From the NCBI RefSeq assembly GCF_016786325.1, contig NZ_JADWYU010000088.1, forward strand, positions 27,907 through 60,308: DNA of 32,402 bases, written 5' to 3'. Below the pieces are notes generated by a model. It searched no databases. It had not been told where the DNA came from and saw only the letters and a list, made by a program, of their open reading frames with translations. This document shows positions 8,445 to 16,308 of this stretch, piece by piece; the stretch's first letter is position 1; the number at the start of each line of letters is the position of its first letter. A program made the position numbers and the translations under genes. This DNA comes from Frankia nepalensis (GTDB lineage: Bacteria > Actinomycetota > Actinomycetes > Frankiales > Frankiaceae).

Positions 8445-8654
8445 TCAGCAGGTCTCGGCGAACCACTCCAGGAACTCGTGATTGAGGGTTCCACCGCTCG
8501 TGATGACGTGGTACGCCAGCCGGGACGCCAGCCCGCACGCGTAGTCGGGCCGGGCGGCGCTCGCGCTGGACGCGGAGCCGAGCAGCACGACGCCAGTGGT
8601 CGCCACCACCGCGACAGCGGCCGCGCCGGCCTTCACCAGACGATTCCTGAGCAT
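8445..8654 (-). CDS. Small secreted peptide precursor, unknown function
   Basis: A 69-residue precursor. It has a textbook signal peptide: MLRNRLVK positive region, a hydrophobic core of Ala/Val/Leu and a SASSASA-type cleavage site after about residue 33. The predicted mature peptide is about 36 residues, starts ARPDYACG and ends in Cys. Its only two cysteines are C40 (seventh mature residue) and C69 (last residue), so a single disulfide could close nearly the whole peptide into a ring. The ATG at 8654 has a strong AAGGAGA site at ideal spacing, which argues that it is translated. It has its own terminator hairpins. I do not recognise a family; possibilities include a signalling peptide, a bacteriocin-like or surface peptide, or an enzyme-inhibitor-like peptide, none supported by a specific motif. 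Confidence 0.8.
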   Translation of the reverse strand: MLRNRLVKAGAAAVAVVATTGVVLLGSASSASAARPDYACGLASRLAYHVITSGGTLNHEFLEWFAETC

Positions 8655-9314
8655 TCTTTCTCTCCTTCTAGCGGCCTGGGAGAATGATGTCGGCGGGTAG
8701 TTCTCGAATCATCTCCCCTTGAATTTCCGTCCATTCGATGAGACCAGGGGAGGGCCGCCGGAAACCAGTACAGCGGCTGGACCGGCGCTGTCATCAACGC
8801 GTCATCGCGAGCTCGGCGCGCCGGGGCGACCGCGGCGGGCCGGCCGCTTTCGCTTCTATTCGGACGGTCGCCGGGGCGGTGTCCGCCGGAGGCCGGCCGA
8901 GTCCTCAATGCCCACGGCCGGCCCATGGCCGCCGCCGTCGCTCCGATGGGCGGAATCATGCATGTTAGGAACGGAGGATGAGTTTGTGGAAGACAGGCCG
9001 GCGGTCGGCCTCGTAGCCAGATCGGCACCTTTTCAGGTGATTCTCCCATCCTGCGCCGGGCGGTCACGGCAAGCGCCGTGCGAGCCCGCCGGGAACGGTT
9101 CAGCTCTCGGCGTCGCTCTCGGCGATGGCTGGGCCGACGCGCGTCGGACACGACAGATCGGTCAACGTGTGTGGACAGGCGAGGCGCGGTCAGAAGGGAT
9201 TATCTGCCCGAATCGGAATGATCGGAAGCGGTGTCGGCGCGTATTTCCGAGATCTCGACCCGTCATTCAGGTGGATGACTCCCGAGCGCGGGTCGCGAGG
9301 CGAGACTTAGGGGC
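8655..9314. other. Divergent intergenic region, no convincing gene
   Basis: About 660 bases between the peptide gene (minus) and the O-antigen-ligase-like gene (plus). Base composition is less GC-rich at both ends (about 8655-8740 and 9180-9310), fitting promoter DNA. TCGAAT (8704-8709) and ATTCGA (8733-8738) form a loose inverted repeat upstream of the peptide gene. One long open frame crosses the region but has poor codon use and runs into the next gene, so I do not call it. Confidence 0.5.
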
Positions 9315-10793
9315 GTGCGCGCCCCGCTGCCCTGGCACGACCCGTCGCCGGGATCGCTACCCGAGCGTTCCGCCCGTCGACATCGGCGGACGGAGCTGTT
9401 CCTTGTAGTCCCATTGCTGGCCGTCTGCGCGCTTTGCCTGGAGACCTCGGCCGACATCCTGCCGTCCCAGGCGCTGGCGGGCCCGGTCACGCTTGCCCGC
9501 GTGCTCCTGGCGCTGGCATTCGTCGCCCTGATCTTGGCCGGAGCGCGTGGCTCAGACTTCCGTACCGCGCTCGACCCGCCCATAGCGGTCCTGGTGCTCG
9601 CCACGGCGATTTCGACCCACCAGCACACCGACGGCGCGGCGCTGCGTTTTCTCCTCACGGCGGTGGCGTTCTATTACCTCACCGTCGGCCTCGTCCGCTT
9701 CGACCCCGAGGCGAGAGCCGCCCTGCCGCTCCTCGCGCTGGTCGCCGTGGCGATCCCGACGGTCGTCGGCCTGGCCCAGCTCGTGCAGCACGTGCCGACG
9801 ACGTTCTACCGGCGCGGGCTGTTCGGGCCCGTCGACAGCCCGACGCTGGTGCCCGGCCTGCGGACCCGCGCGATCGGCACGTTCACGAACCCGAACCTGC
9901 TGGCGGCCTACCTGCTGCTGCTGGGCCCGTTCGCGGCGCTACCCGCCGTCACCGCGCGGCGGCGTGGGATCCAGGTCGTCGCCGGCAGCCTGGCCCTGCT
10001 CACCTACGCCGGGGTGCTGGTCACCTTCTCCCGGGCGGCCGTCCTGGCCGTGCTCGTCTCCGCCGCCGTGGCCGTCCTGGCCGTACTCGCCCGCCGGCCC
10101 CACGGGCGGCTTCTTTCCCGCGCGGCCGGCCCGGCGTTGGCGATCACCGCGTCGGGGCTGCTGGTGGCGGGCCTGAGCGGAGTGCTCGGTCGGGTGTCCG
10201 GCCGGAGCGAGGCGTTCACGCTCGCTACTCGTGCCCTCGACGGCCATCTCGCCACCGGGGTCGGCCCGCGGCAGGCCGGCGTGGCGATGGACGCGCTCGG
10301 CCACGACGGCCCGTCCTATGCCCACGCCCACGACCTCTGGCTGACCTGGCTGCTGGAGGCGGGCGTGGCGGGCTTCGTGGCCATCGCGCTCGTCACGGTC
10401 GGCGGCCTCGTCGCGGCCGCCAGAACCGCGGCGGCCGGGAGTTCGCTGGGTGTCGCGGGACTCGCCGCGCTGACCGGGTTCTGCGTCATGAGCCTTGTCG
10501 ACAACCCCGCGAACGCCGAGCGCGTGGCGATGAGTCTCTGGCTCGTCCTCGGCCTCGTCATGGCCGACACCCGCCCGGGCTGGCTCAATCCGCGACCCGC
10601 GGACCATCGCGGCCCAGCGGTGATGGGCGGCCGCGCCGGCGACGAGACGGATCTGGCCGCCGTCCCCCACGTCGTCGCCGCCGGCGGACGAGACGACCAC
10701 GGACCGTCGGCGCCCCCGACCATCCCACTCGCCCGGCGGACGCGCGGGCCCGACGCCACATCCGATCATGGACGGCGCGAGCCGTACCGGTGA
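9315..10793 (+). CDS. O-antigen ligase/polymerase-like membrane protein
   Basis: A 492-residue protein with about ten to twelve hydrophobic helices between residues 28 and 418. It carries the typical family signposts: R185-AIGTFTNPNLLAAYLLL, the VTFSRAAVLAV motif with R240, and HAHDLWLTWLLEAG at 337-350, the periplasmic/extracellular loop with the conserved His. The WaaL/Wzy_C family joins or polymerises lipid-linked glycans on the outer face of the membrane. In an actinobacterium the likely product is a cell-surface polysaccharide or glycosylated protein or lipid. The last 70 residues are hydrophilic and poorly conserved in appearance. The start is GTG 9315 after a weak TAGGGG; no glycosyltransferases are nearby, so the substrate cannot be inferred. 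Confidence 0.82.
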   Translation: MRAPLPWHDPSPGSLPERSARRHRRTELFLVVPLLAVCALCLETSADILPSQALAGPVTLARVLLALAFVALILAGARGSDFRTALDPPIAVLVLATAISTHQHTDGAALRFLLTAVAFYYLTVGLVRFDPEARAALPLLALVAVAIPTVVGLAQLVQHVPTTFYRRGLFGPVDSPTLVPGLRTRAIGTFTNPNLLAAYLLLLGPFAALPAVTARRRGIQVVAGSLALLTYAGVLVTFSRAAVLAVLVSAAVAVLAVLARRPHGRLLSRAAGPALAITASGLLVAGLSGVLGRVSGRSEAFTLATRALDGHLATGVGPRQAGVAMDALGHDGPSYAHAHDLWLTWLLEAGVAGFVAIALVTVGGLVAAARTAAAGSSLGVAGLAALTGFCVMSLVDNPANAERVAMSLWLVLGLVMADTRPGWLNPRPADHRGPAVMGGRAGDETDLAAVPHVVAAGGRDDHGPSAPPTIPLARRTRGPDATSDHGRREPYR

Positions 10794-10826
10794 CCCTGGG
10801 CAGCCCGGAGCCGACCTCGACGCCTC

Positions 10827-10876
10827 TTCCTCGCGGGCCTACCCGTGATCGTTCCTCGCGGGCCTACCCGTGATCG
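10827..10876. repeat. Perfect tandem 25-bp duplication
   Basis: Two identical 25-bp copies (10827-10851 and 10852-10876), each beginning TTCCTCGCGGGCC, lie just after the O-antigen-ligase-like gene. The 228-bp gap also has the 10-bp palindrome CGACATGTCG at 10921-10930, a possible regulator site ahead of the MFS gene. Confidence 0.9.
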
Positions 10877-11021
10877 CCGAAGCTCACTGCCGGGCGGGAC
10901 GGGTATGGGTGGCACAAGGGCGACATGTCGGGTTGGCACCAGTGACCGAGGCGTGGATGGCCGGGACGCTGGTGTCTGTGACCACCGATGAAGGGCCCGT
11001 CGTGCCCGCCCGCGCGAACGC

Positions 11022-13055
11022 ATGATCCGGCCGCGTGATGACGCCGACGCGGCGGCGCTGCCGCTGTCGGGCTGGCTGCTGGCGCTCGCCGTGGCGGTCG
11101 CCTTCGCGGACGCCTCGATCGTGGTGCTCGCCGCCCCGGAGTTGCTCGCCGAGTACGACTCGACCGTGTCGGCGGTCTCGTGGGTGGTGACCGGATACAA
11201 CGTCGCGATCGTGCTCGCGGCGCTGCCCGTGTTGCTGCTCGCGCGCCGGCGCGGCTGGCTGGCGTTGACCGCGCTGGGCCTGGTCGTCTTCCTCCTCGCG
11301 TCGCTGGGATGCGCCGTCGCGGGCTCGCTGGGGTCGCTGATCTGGCTGCGCGTCGTCCAGGGGGGTGGCGCGGCCCTGCTGCTCGCCGGCTCGCTCCCGT
11401 TGCTCGCGCGGCTCGCCGGATCGGACCGGGCCGGCCTCGCGGCCTGGTCGGCGGCGGCCGCGGTCGGCGCCGCGCTCGGCCCCGCCGCTGGTGGCCTGCT
11501 GACCGAGATGTTCAACTGGCGGGCGATCTTCATCGTGCAGGCGCCGCTGGCCGCGGCCGCGATCGTGGCACTGCCGCGCGCCGCGCGGGCCGCCGGCCCA
11601 GCCCAGGGCGACCCGGCCGAGCCACGCGCCGCGGCCGGGTCGCCCAGCCCGGCCGGTTGGCCTGGCCCGACCGATCCACTCCGCCCAACCCGCCCCCTTG
11701 GCCCAACCCGCCCCCTTGGCCCGACCCACCCGCCTGGCCCGACCCGCCCTCCCGGCGCGGCCGGTCCGCTCGACCCCGCCAGTCCGCTCGACCCGGCGGG
11801 TGCCGTGGAGGTGCGCTCGTCGCGGCTGGTGGCCGCGCACGCGGCGCTGGCGATGGTCTCGGCGGCGCTGGTCGGCGCGCTGTTCCTCGTCATCCTTCTG
11901 ATGATCAATGGCTGGGGCGCGACGCCGCTGACCGCCGCCGCCGTGGCGACCGTGCTGCCGCTCGGCACCCTCGCCAGCCGCTACGTCACCGCCGGGCGCC
12001 GGCCGCGCACGTTGGCGCTCGCCGGCTGCCTGACCGTCGCCGGGGGACTGGCGAGCCTGGCCGTCGTGCCCGACAAGGGCTGGACGACGGCCGCCGTCGC
12101 GCTGGCCGTGACCGGCTTCGGGCTGGGGCTCGCGGTGCCCACGCTCACCGAGGCGTCCATCCGCACCGGCCCACGCCTGGCCTTCGACGGCACCCTCTCG
12201 GTCGTCGCGCGGCACGTCGGTCTCGTGCTCGCTCTCGCCGCGGTCACCCCGCTGCTGGCCTCCTCACTGGCGACGCGGCTCGACGACGCGGTCGTGGCCG
12301 GCACCGAGGCCGGACTGAGCGAACCCGTCCCGCTGGCCGACAAGGTCTCGCTCGCCCGTTCGCTGGGGGAGGCGCTCGGCGACACACCCGCCGGCGAGCT
12401 CCCTGACCTGGACGCGGTGTTCGCCCAGGTGGCGCCCGATGGCAGCCTCGACGCCCTGGAACACGACCTCTCCGGCATCATCACGACGGCGGTCACCGGC
12501 GCGTTCCGGGACTCGTTCGGGCTGTGCGCCCTGTTCGCGCTCATCGCCCTGGTGCCGGCGTCGCTGATCGGACGAGGGCGGTGGTCGGCACCGCGGGGCC
12601 CCACCCCGCTGCCCGCCCGGCTGGGGCACGCGACCCGGGCGGTCGCCGTCGTCCTCGCGCCCGTGCTGGCGGTCGTCCTCACCGCCTCGACCGTCAGCGC
12701 TGGCGGGCGGGGGACGCTGTCCGTACCCGACCCCTGCGCGACCCAGCCCGCGTTCGCGCTCGGCGGCGCCGACGGCTTCCTGCAGCAGATCGCGCTCGAC
12801 ACTCTGGACGGGGCTGCCTGTGAGCTCGAGACGAGCCGGGCCGCGCTGCTGCTGACACTGCTGCCGGAAAGCGGCCAGCCGCGGCTGGACATCTCGGACA
12901 GCAAACTCACGCGGGGCGTCCGGGAAGGCCTCGAACGCGCCGTCGACCGCCGCGCCGACGACGGGACGATCCCCGGCTGGTCGGCGACGGTGCTGCGGCT
13001 CGCGATCCGCGTCGGCCCGGTCGGCTGGCTGGTGGACCAGCTGCGCGCGGACTGA
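11022..13055 (+). CDS. MFS exporter, DHA2-like, with C-terminal extension
   Basis: A 677-residue transporter. Six helices fill residues 15-185, including WLRVVQGGGAALLLAGSLP and the antiporter motif ALGPAAGGLLTE (151-162) typical of 14-helix drug:H+ antiporters. A cytoplasmic linker (about 187-266) is Pro/Gly-rich with four PT(R/H)P(L/P)G repeats. Further helices follow to about residue 560. The first half carries the clearest family features; two long polar stretches in the second half (about 420-490) are extracytoplasmic loops common in this group. The final 110 residues are a hydrophilic domain with two cysteines (C572, C600), beyond the last helix and not usual for DHA2 proteins. Substrate is unknown; drug or metabolite efflux is the family role. 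No clear ribosome site precedes the ATG, so the start is tentative. Confidence 0.82.
   Translation: MIRPRDDADAAALPLSGWLLALAVAVAFADASIVVLAAPELLAEYDSTVSAVSWVVTGYNVAIVLAALPVLLLARRRGWLALTALGLVVFLLASLGCAVAGSLGSLIWLRVVQGGGAALLLAGSLPLLARLAGSDRAGLAAWSAAAAVGAALGPAAGGLLTEMFNWRAIFIVQAPLAAAAIVALPRAARAAGPAQGDPAEPRAAAGSPSPAGWPGPTDPLRPTRPLGPTRPLGPTHPPGPTRPPGAAGPLDPASPLDPAGAVEVRSSRLVAAHAALAMVSAALVGALFLVILLMINGWGATPLTAAAVATVLPLGTLASRYVTAGRRPRTLALAGCLTVAGGLASLAVVPDKGWTTAAVALAVTGFGLGLAVPTLTEASIRTGPRLAFDGTLSVVARHVGLVLALAAVTPLLASSLATRLDDAVVAGTEAGLSEPVPLADKVSLARSLGEALGDTPAGELPDLDAVFAQVAPDGSLDALEHDLSGIITTAVTGAFRDSFGLCALFALIALVPASLIGRGRWSAPRGPTPLPARLGHATRAVAVVLAPVLAVVLTASTVSAGGRGTLSVPDPCATQPAFALGGADGFLQQIALDTLDGAACELETSRAALLLTLLPESGQPRLDISDSKLTRGVREGLERAVDRRADDGTIPGWSATVLRLAIRVGPVGWLVDQLRAD
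11683..11754 (+). repeat. 18-bp in-frame tandem repeat in the MFS gene
   Basis: Four 18-bp units, the first two identical (GCCCAACCCGCCCCCTTG), encode PT(R/H)P(L/P)G repeats in the central cytoplasmic loop of the transporter. Confidence 0.9.
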
Positions 13056-13119
13056 GCGCCGGTCAGGCACTTCGCGGCGGCCAGCCACTGGTGATCCCGG
13101 TACCAGGCTCGGCGGTGTG

Positions 13120-13713
13120 TCAGCGCGAGGTGCCTTCCCCGCGACCGAGGGCAGCCAGATTCCACCCGTCGGCGATGGCCTGGGCGGCGGCGGCGAGGTC
13201 GTCGACGCCCTTGGCGAGCTCATCGGGCCGGTCGGTGCTCAGGTCGAGGTGGAATCCGTACAGGCTGGAGTCGACGAGCCGGACAACGCGGCCGACTATC
13301 TCCGGCGGTGCTCCGCAGCGGACGAGGTAGTCCCGCAGAGCCCGCACCCACCGCTCGTTCGCCTCTCTGACGATGGTGGCGAAGCGTTCCTGGCCGATCA
13401 AGCCGGTCGCCGCGGCCTGCACGTAGATGTCCGTGCAGCGGTGGAGTGGGTCGGTCTGGACGGCCGTCCACAGGGCGTTGACGCCCTGACGCACTCCGGC
13501 GGCACCAGGAAGCGCGTCGATGGCGGCGACCGCCCGGTCCTCGGCGCGCGTGACGACGGCTGCGACGAGCTCGTCGCGGCTGCCGAAGTGGTAGATGAGC
13601 ATCCGGTCGCTGGTGCCGATCGCCGCGGCGACCGGGCGGAGCGTCAGGCCGATGAGGCCATGTTCGAACACATGGTCGGTGACCTGGTCGAGCAGGTCGT
13701 CTCGGCGCCCCAT
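13120..13713 (-). CDS. TetR-family repressor next to an SMR efflux gene
   Basis: A 197-residue protein from ATG 13713; an in-frame GTG nine bases upstream would add three residues. Residues about 5-50 hold the winged TetR-type helix-turn-helix, with LTLRPVAAAIGTSDRMLIYHFGSRDELVAAV as its core. The remainder is an all-helical ligand-binding and dimerisation domain. It diverges from the SMR gene, and the 88-bp gap holds three near-identical 14-bp palindromes spanning the likely promoters of both genes. The simplest reading is a QacR/EmrR-like arrangement: the repressor blocks its own gene and the pump, and a pumped cationic drug releases it. Effector identity is unknown. Confidence 0.9.
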   Translation of the reverse strand: MGRRDDLLDQVTDHVFEHGLIGLTLRPVAAAIGTSDRMLIYHFGSRDELVAAVVTRAEDRAVAAIDALPGAAGVRQGVNALWTAVQTDPLHRCTDIYVQAAATGLIGQERFATIVREANERWVRALRDYLVRCGAPPEIVGRVVRLVDSSLYGFHLDLSTDRPDELAKGVDDLAAAAQAIADGWNLAALGRGEGTSR

Positions 13714-13733
13714 GAGGCCCACATAGTAGGAGT

Positions 13734-13787
13734 GTAGCGGGCGCTACATCCACGCGTAGCGACCGCTACACTTGTAGCGGTCGCTAC
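13734..13787. promoter_or_regulatory. Three palindromic operators, GTAGCG-N2-CGCTAC
   Basis: Perfect 12-of-14 palindromes at 13734-13747, 13756-13769 and 13774-13787, centres 22 and 18 bp apart. The second and third are mirror copies (GTAGCGACCGCTAC and GTAGCGGTCGCTAC) and together form a perfect 15-bp inverted repeat with a 2-bp spacer. They lie between the divergent TetR and SMR genes, 14 bp before the SMR start, and are almost certainly the binding sites of the adjacent TetR protein. Confidence 0.85.
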
Positions 13788-13801
13788 GTTCGGAGGACGT
13801 C

Positions 13802-14140
13802 ATGCACACAGCGCTCGCCCTGCTCGCCGCCGCGATCGGCAGCGAGGTCGCGGCCTCCGCGCTGCTCCCGCGCGCCGACGGCTTCAAGGACCCGTGGTGG
13901 ACCGCGGTCGTCCTGCTCGGCTACGGCCTTTCCATCTGGCTGCTCGCCCTCGTGGTCCGGACCCTGTCGGTGTCGGTGACCTACGCGATCTGGGCGGGCG
14001 TCGGCACCGCGGTGGTGGCGGTGGTCGGTGTGTTCTTCCTCGGCGAGGCGATGAGCTGGGCCAAGGGCGTCTCGCTCGCGCTCATCATCGCGGGCGTGAT
14101 CGGGCTGAACCTGGTCGGCGGCGCGAAGTCTGTCGCGTAA
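13802..14140 (+). CDS. SMR-family small multidrug efflux protein
   Basis: A 112-residue protein with four helices. It aligns by eye with EmrE/QacC: the membrane-embedded proton/drug-binding glutamate is E15 (AAAIGSEVAASALL), and the second signature is VTYAIWAGVGTA with Y61 and W64. Length is typical. It exports lipophilic cations or related small molecules in exchange for protons, working as an antiparallel or paired dimer in the membrane. The ATG has GGAGG at good spacing. Only one SMR gene is present, so it is probably a homodimer. Expression should be controlled by the divergent TetR repressor through the three operators immediately upstream. A guanidinium exporter is an alternative role; no guanidine riboswitch is visible, which disfavours it. 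Confidence 0.93.
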   Translation: MHTALALLAAAIGSEVAASALLPRADGFKDPWWTAVVLLGYGLSIWLLALVVRTLSVSVTYAIWAGVGTAVVAVVGVFFLGEAMSWAKGVSLALIIAGVIGLNLVGGAKSVA

Positions 14141-14184
14141 GCCGAGATGCGCCCGCCGGATGGCGCGGAGTGGGCCGGTCCGCT

Positions 14185-14227
14185 CTGCCGCGCCCGGCGA
14201 ACGAGGCCCCGTCCGCCGGCGCGGCAG
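14185..14227. terminator. Hairpin between SMR and methyltransferase genes
   Basis: CTGCCGCGCCCGGCG (14185-14199) pairs with CGCCGGCGCGGCAG (14214-14227), 14 bp with one bulged C and a 14-nt loop. It sits between the convergent SMR (plus) and methyltransferase (minus) genes and may terminate both. Confidence 0.6.
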
Positions 14228-14295
14228 ATCGGGCCGGCCGTGACCGAGATCCAGGGCCATCCGGTCTTTCTAGACGTGGAGGCCAGGCGTAATGG

Positions 14296-15036
14296 TCAGC
14301 CCGCCGGGCGCACGGCCCGCACGATCATGGCGTGTGGGTTGGCCAGGTAGTCGTCGAAGAACCCGGGCCCGTACAGGTCCTCGGCGTCCGGCGCGCACTC
14401 CAGCGGGCACCACTCGATCTCGCTGAACCCGCCCGTGGCCAGCACCTCGGTATAGGTCCGCCGGGACCAGTAGCGCAGCTTCAGCGCCATCGGCGGGTCC
14501 GTGGGAATGTTCAGCACGACCTCGTCGCCGTCCGCCGCCGCGCTGGGCCAGTCCAGGCTGAAGCCATACTTCAGGTGGCCGGGGCCGGCCGGATCGAGTT
14601 CCGGGTTCGGGACCAGCGTGACGAAGCGGCCGCCCGGCCTCAGGTTCGCGACCATCCGGGCGCACATCGAGCGCATGTGGTCGGTGTCGGCGGCGTAATG
14701 CAGCAGGTAGGTGGCCGCCACCAGGTCGAACTCGCCCAGCACCGGCATCTCGGCGGCGTCGTGAACGTGGTACTCGATGCCGAGCGGGGCTGCCTGCTCC
14801 GCCTCGCGACCGTGCCGCACCATCTCCGCCGAGGCGTCGACAGCCACCACCCGGGCGGCGCCCAGCTCGGCGAACTGGCGGGAGTAGAAACCTTCCCCGC
14901 AGGCGACGTCGAGCACCGACCTGCCGGCGACCGAACCCAGGTTCCGGAGAAACGAGTAGGACTCGACGCACGTCCGGAAGGCCGTCATATCGGCCTCGGT
15001 GTAGTTGGCCGCCGCCACGTCGTACTGGTTGACCAT
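14296..15036 (-). CDS. Class I SAM-dependent methyltransferase
   Basis: A 246-residue protein. Motif I is VLDVACGEGFYSRQF (41-55), the SAM-binding acidic residue is D67 in VVAVDASAEMV, and FDLVAATYLLHYA with MVANLRPGGRFVTLVPNP gives motifs II-III. This is the Methyltransf_25/11 type of small-molecule methyltransferase. The C-terminal half (KLRYWSRRTYTEVLATGGFSEIEWCPLEC) resembles toxin/biosynthesis-associated stand-alone methyltransferases, but the substrate is unknown. A strong GAGGGGGACGAG site precedes the ATG. A remarkable triple 11-bp direct repeat lies 51-83 bp upstream of the start, suggesting specific activation by an outside regulator. No biosynthetic partners adjoin it. Confidence 0.9.
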   Translation of the reverse strand: MVNQYDVAAANYTEADMTAFRTCVESYSFLRNLGSVAGRSVLDVACGEGFYSRQFAELGAARVVAVDASAEMVRHGREAEQAAPLGIEYHVHDAAEMPVLGEFDLVAATYLLHYAADTDHMRSMCARMVANLRPGGRFVTLVPNPELDPAGPGHLKYGFSLDWPSAAADGDEVVLNIPTDPPMALKLRYWSRRTYTEVLATGGFSEIEWCPLECAPDAEDLYGPGFFDDYLANPHAMIVRAVRPAG

Positions 15037-15086
15037 CTCGTCCCCCTCGCCGCGCCCGTTTCCCGGCGCCAGCTATGTGCCAAACG

Positions 15087-15119
15087 TTTTCGACAAGTTT
15101 GCGACGCGTTTACGACAGG
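15087..15119 (-). promoter_or_regulatory. Three tandem 11-bp direct repeats, TTTNCGACNNG
   Basis: On the plus strand the units are TTTTCGACAAG, TTTGCGACGCG and TTTACGACAGG, exactly adjacent, so one repeat per helical turn. They end 51 bp before the methyltransferase start on the minus strand. Direct repeats with an 11-bp period upstream of -10 regions are the known binding mode of SARP-type activators and of PhoP-like response regulators. No such regulator is encoded in this window, and the consensus differs from the textbook sites I know. Confidence 0.6.
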
Positions 15120-15559
15120 CTTCGGAAAAGGACCGCGGGAACTTCGGCGCCCAGTGTCGTCGCCGAACGTCACAAGTTTCCTTTCCTCTCGTCGCCTCCT
15201 CTCGGAGTCGCCGTCGATGAGATACAGGACACATCCGGAAAATGTGCCAGCGCCCGTCGGGAAGTGCCGGTATCGGAAAGGGCATGCGTACGCGGATCGG
15301 CGTTCGGATCCGTGCGTGGGATCCGCGGAAGGCGCCGTCGTCCCCGCGGGAGGTCAATGCCGGGACGAGTGGTGAACGCCTCGGTCGTGATCAGCCGCCG
15401 GGCGAGCTGTCCGGACCCGCTGGGTTCGTTGAGGAAGAGGTCGGACCGGACGACTCCGAGGACGCGCGGCGGCGGGGCCCGGTCGGGGTCGCGCCCCCGT
15501 TCGCGTTGTCCTGGTCGGCCTCTGCCGGAATGAACAGCCTCGGGGAGTTCCGCGTGTTA

Positions 15560-15575
15560 GCACCCTCGTGGGTGC
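15560..15575 (-). terminator. Possible terminator after the GNAT gene
   Basis: GCACCC and GGGTGC form a 6-bp stem with a TCGT loop, 20 nt beyond the stop of the acetyltransferase gene on the minus strand. It is short and lacks a U-tract. Confidence 0.4.
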
Positions 15576-15594
15576 CTCCTGCCAGGCGAGCCCG

Positions 15595-16308
15595 TCAGGA
15601 CGTGGGCTTACCAAGTCGGGCCCGCAGCTCGGCGAGGGAATGTCGTTGGTGACCGGACTCGTCGAAGTTGTCGTCGGCCAGCCAGGCGTCGAGCGCCTCC
15701 CGCACGAGCGGCCATTCGCTGTCGGTGATCGAGAACCAGGTGGTGTCACGGTTGCGGCCCTTGACGACCACGGCATTGCGCCAGGTGCCCTCCTCGACGA
15801 AGCCGAGCCGGGCGGCGGCGACGCGGGACGGCTGGTTGAGGCTGTCGCATTTCCACTCGTACCGGCGATAGCCGAGATCCTCGAAGACGTACCGCATGAG
15901 CAGGTACTGGACCTCCGTCGCCGCCCGGGTCCGCTGCAGCGACGGCGCGTAGATGATCGCGCCGACCTCGATCGTCCCGACCGCCGGCTGGCCGCGCAGG
16001 AGCGTCACGCGCCCCTGGAACCATCCGCCGGCCCGGTCCACGATCGCGAACGCGCGATCGACCTTCTCGGCCAGGGCGGTGATTCCGCGCGCGGCCGCCT
16101 CGGCGTCGGCGGGTGCCTCGTCACCCTGGTAGGTCCACAGCTCCCGATGGGGGCTCAGCCGTTCGAGCATCGGCCGCGCGTGCTCCACCGCCGACAGCGG
16201 CTGACGTTCGATCCAGCGCCCCGTGAACACCCGGGCCTCTGGCGGTCGCGCGCCCGACCAGCTGACCGGATCTCCCACCATCTGGTCCAGGTCGTTCAGC
16301 CGTGGCAT
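15595..16308 (-). CDS. GNAT-family N-acetyltransferase (RimJ/RimL-like)
   Basis: A 237-residue protein from ATG 16308; ATGs at 16317 and 16320 are close alternatives. An upstream-extended frame to 16527 exists, but it overlaps a hairpin terminator of the next gene and has random-looking composition, so I reject it. The fold is recognised from VGTIEVGAIIYAPSLQRTRAATEVQYLLMRYVFEDLGYRRYEWKCDSLNQPSRVAAARLGFVEEG in the middle of the protein: the beta4 strand, the altered acetyl-CoA pyrophosphate loop (Q/R-R-T-x-A-A-T-E) and the N-x-x-S-R-x-x-A-x-x-L-G-F motif of the RimJ/L subgroup. It transfers an acetyl group to an amine, perhaps a small molecule or protein N-terminus. The gene appears monocistronic. 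Confidence 0.88.
   Translation of the reverse strand: MPRLNDLDQMVGDPVSWSGARPPEARVFTGRWIERQPLSAVEHARPMLERLSPHRELWTYQGDEAPADAEAAARGITALAEKVDRAFAIVDRAGGWFQGRVTLLRGQPAVGTIEVGAIIYAPSLQRTRAATEVQYLLMRYVFEDLGYRRYEWKCDSLNQPSRVAAARLGFVEEGTWRNAVVVKGRNRDTTWFSITDSEWPLVREALDAWLADDNFDESGHQRHSLAELRARLGKPTS

Larger units (their letters stand above)
15037..15594. other. Intergenic region upstream of the methyltransferase
   Basis: A 558-bp gap, less GC-rich than its neighbours between about 15070 and 15250. It contains the 11-bp direct repeats at 15087-15119 and a small hairpin at 15560-15575. No frame in it looks coding. A long Arg/Pro-rich frame on the minus strand is a composition artefact. Confidence 0.55.

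Noticed and set aside
7871-8494. Minus-strand frame over the gap upstream of mnhA
   Set aside because: It runs through hairpins and repeats and overlaps the small peptide gene; no recognisable product.
8719-9408. Long open frame across the gap before the O-antigen-ligase-like gene, with a GGAGG near an internal GTG
   Set aside because: Composition is Arg/Pro/Ser-rich without domain features, codon use is unlike real genes here, and it overlaps the start of a well-supported gene.
13723-13801. Palindrome array considered as a CRISPR or insertion-sequence end
   Set aside because: Only three short palindromes with no spacers, located exactly in a divergent promoter between TetR and SMR genes.
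15354-15776. Minus-strand frame overlapping the GNAT 3' end
   Set aside because: It is an out-of-frame shadow with Arg/Pro/Thr-rich sequence and no motif.
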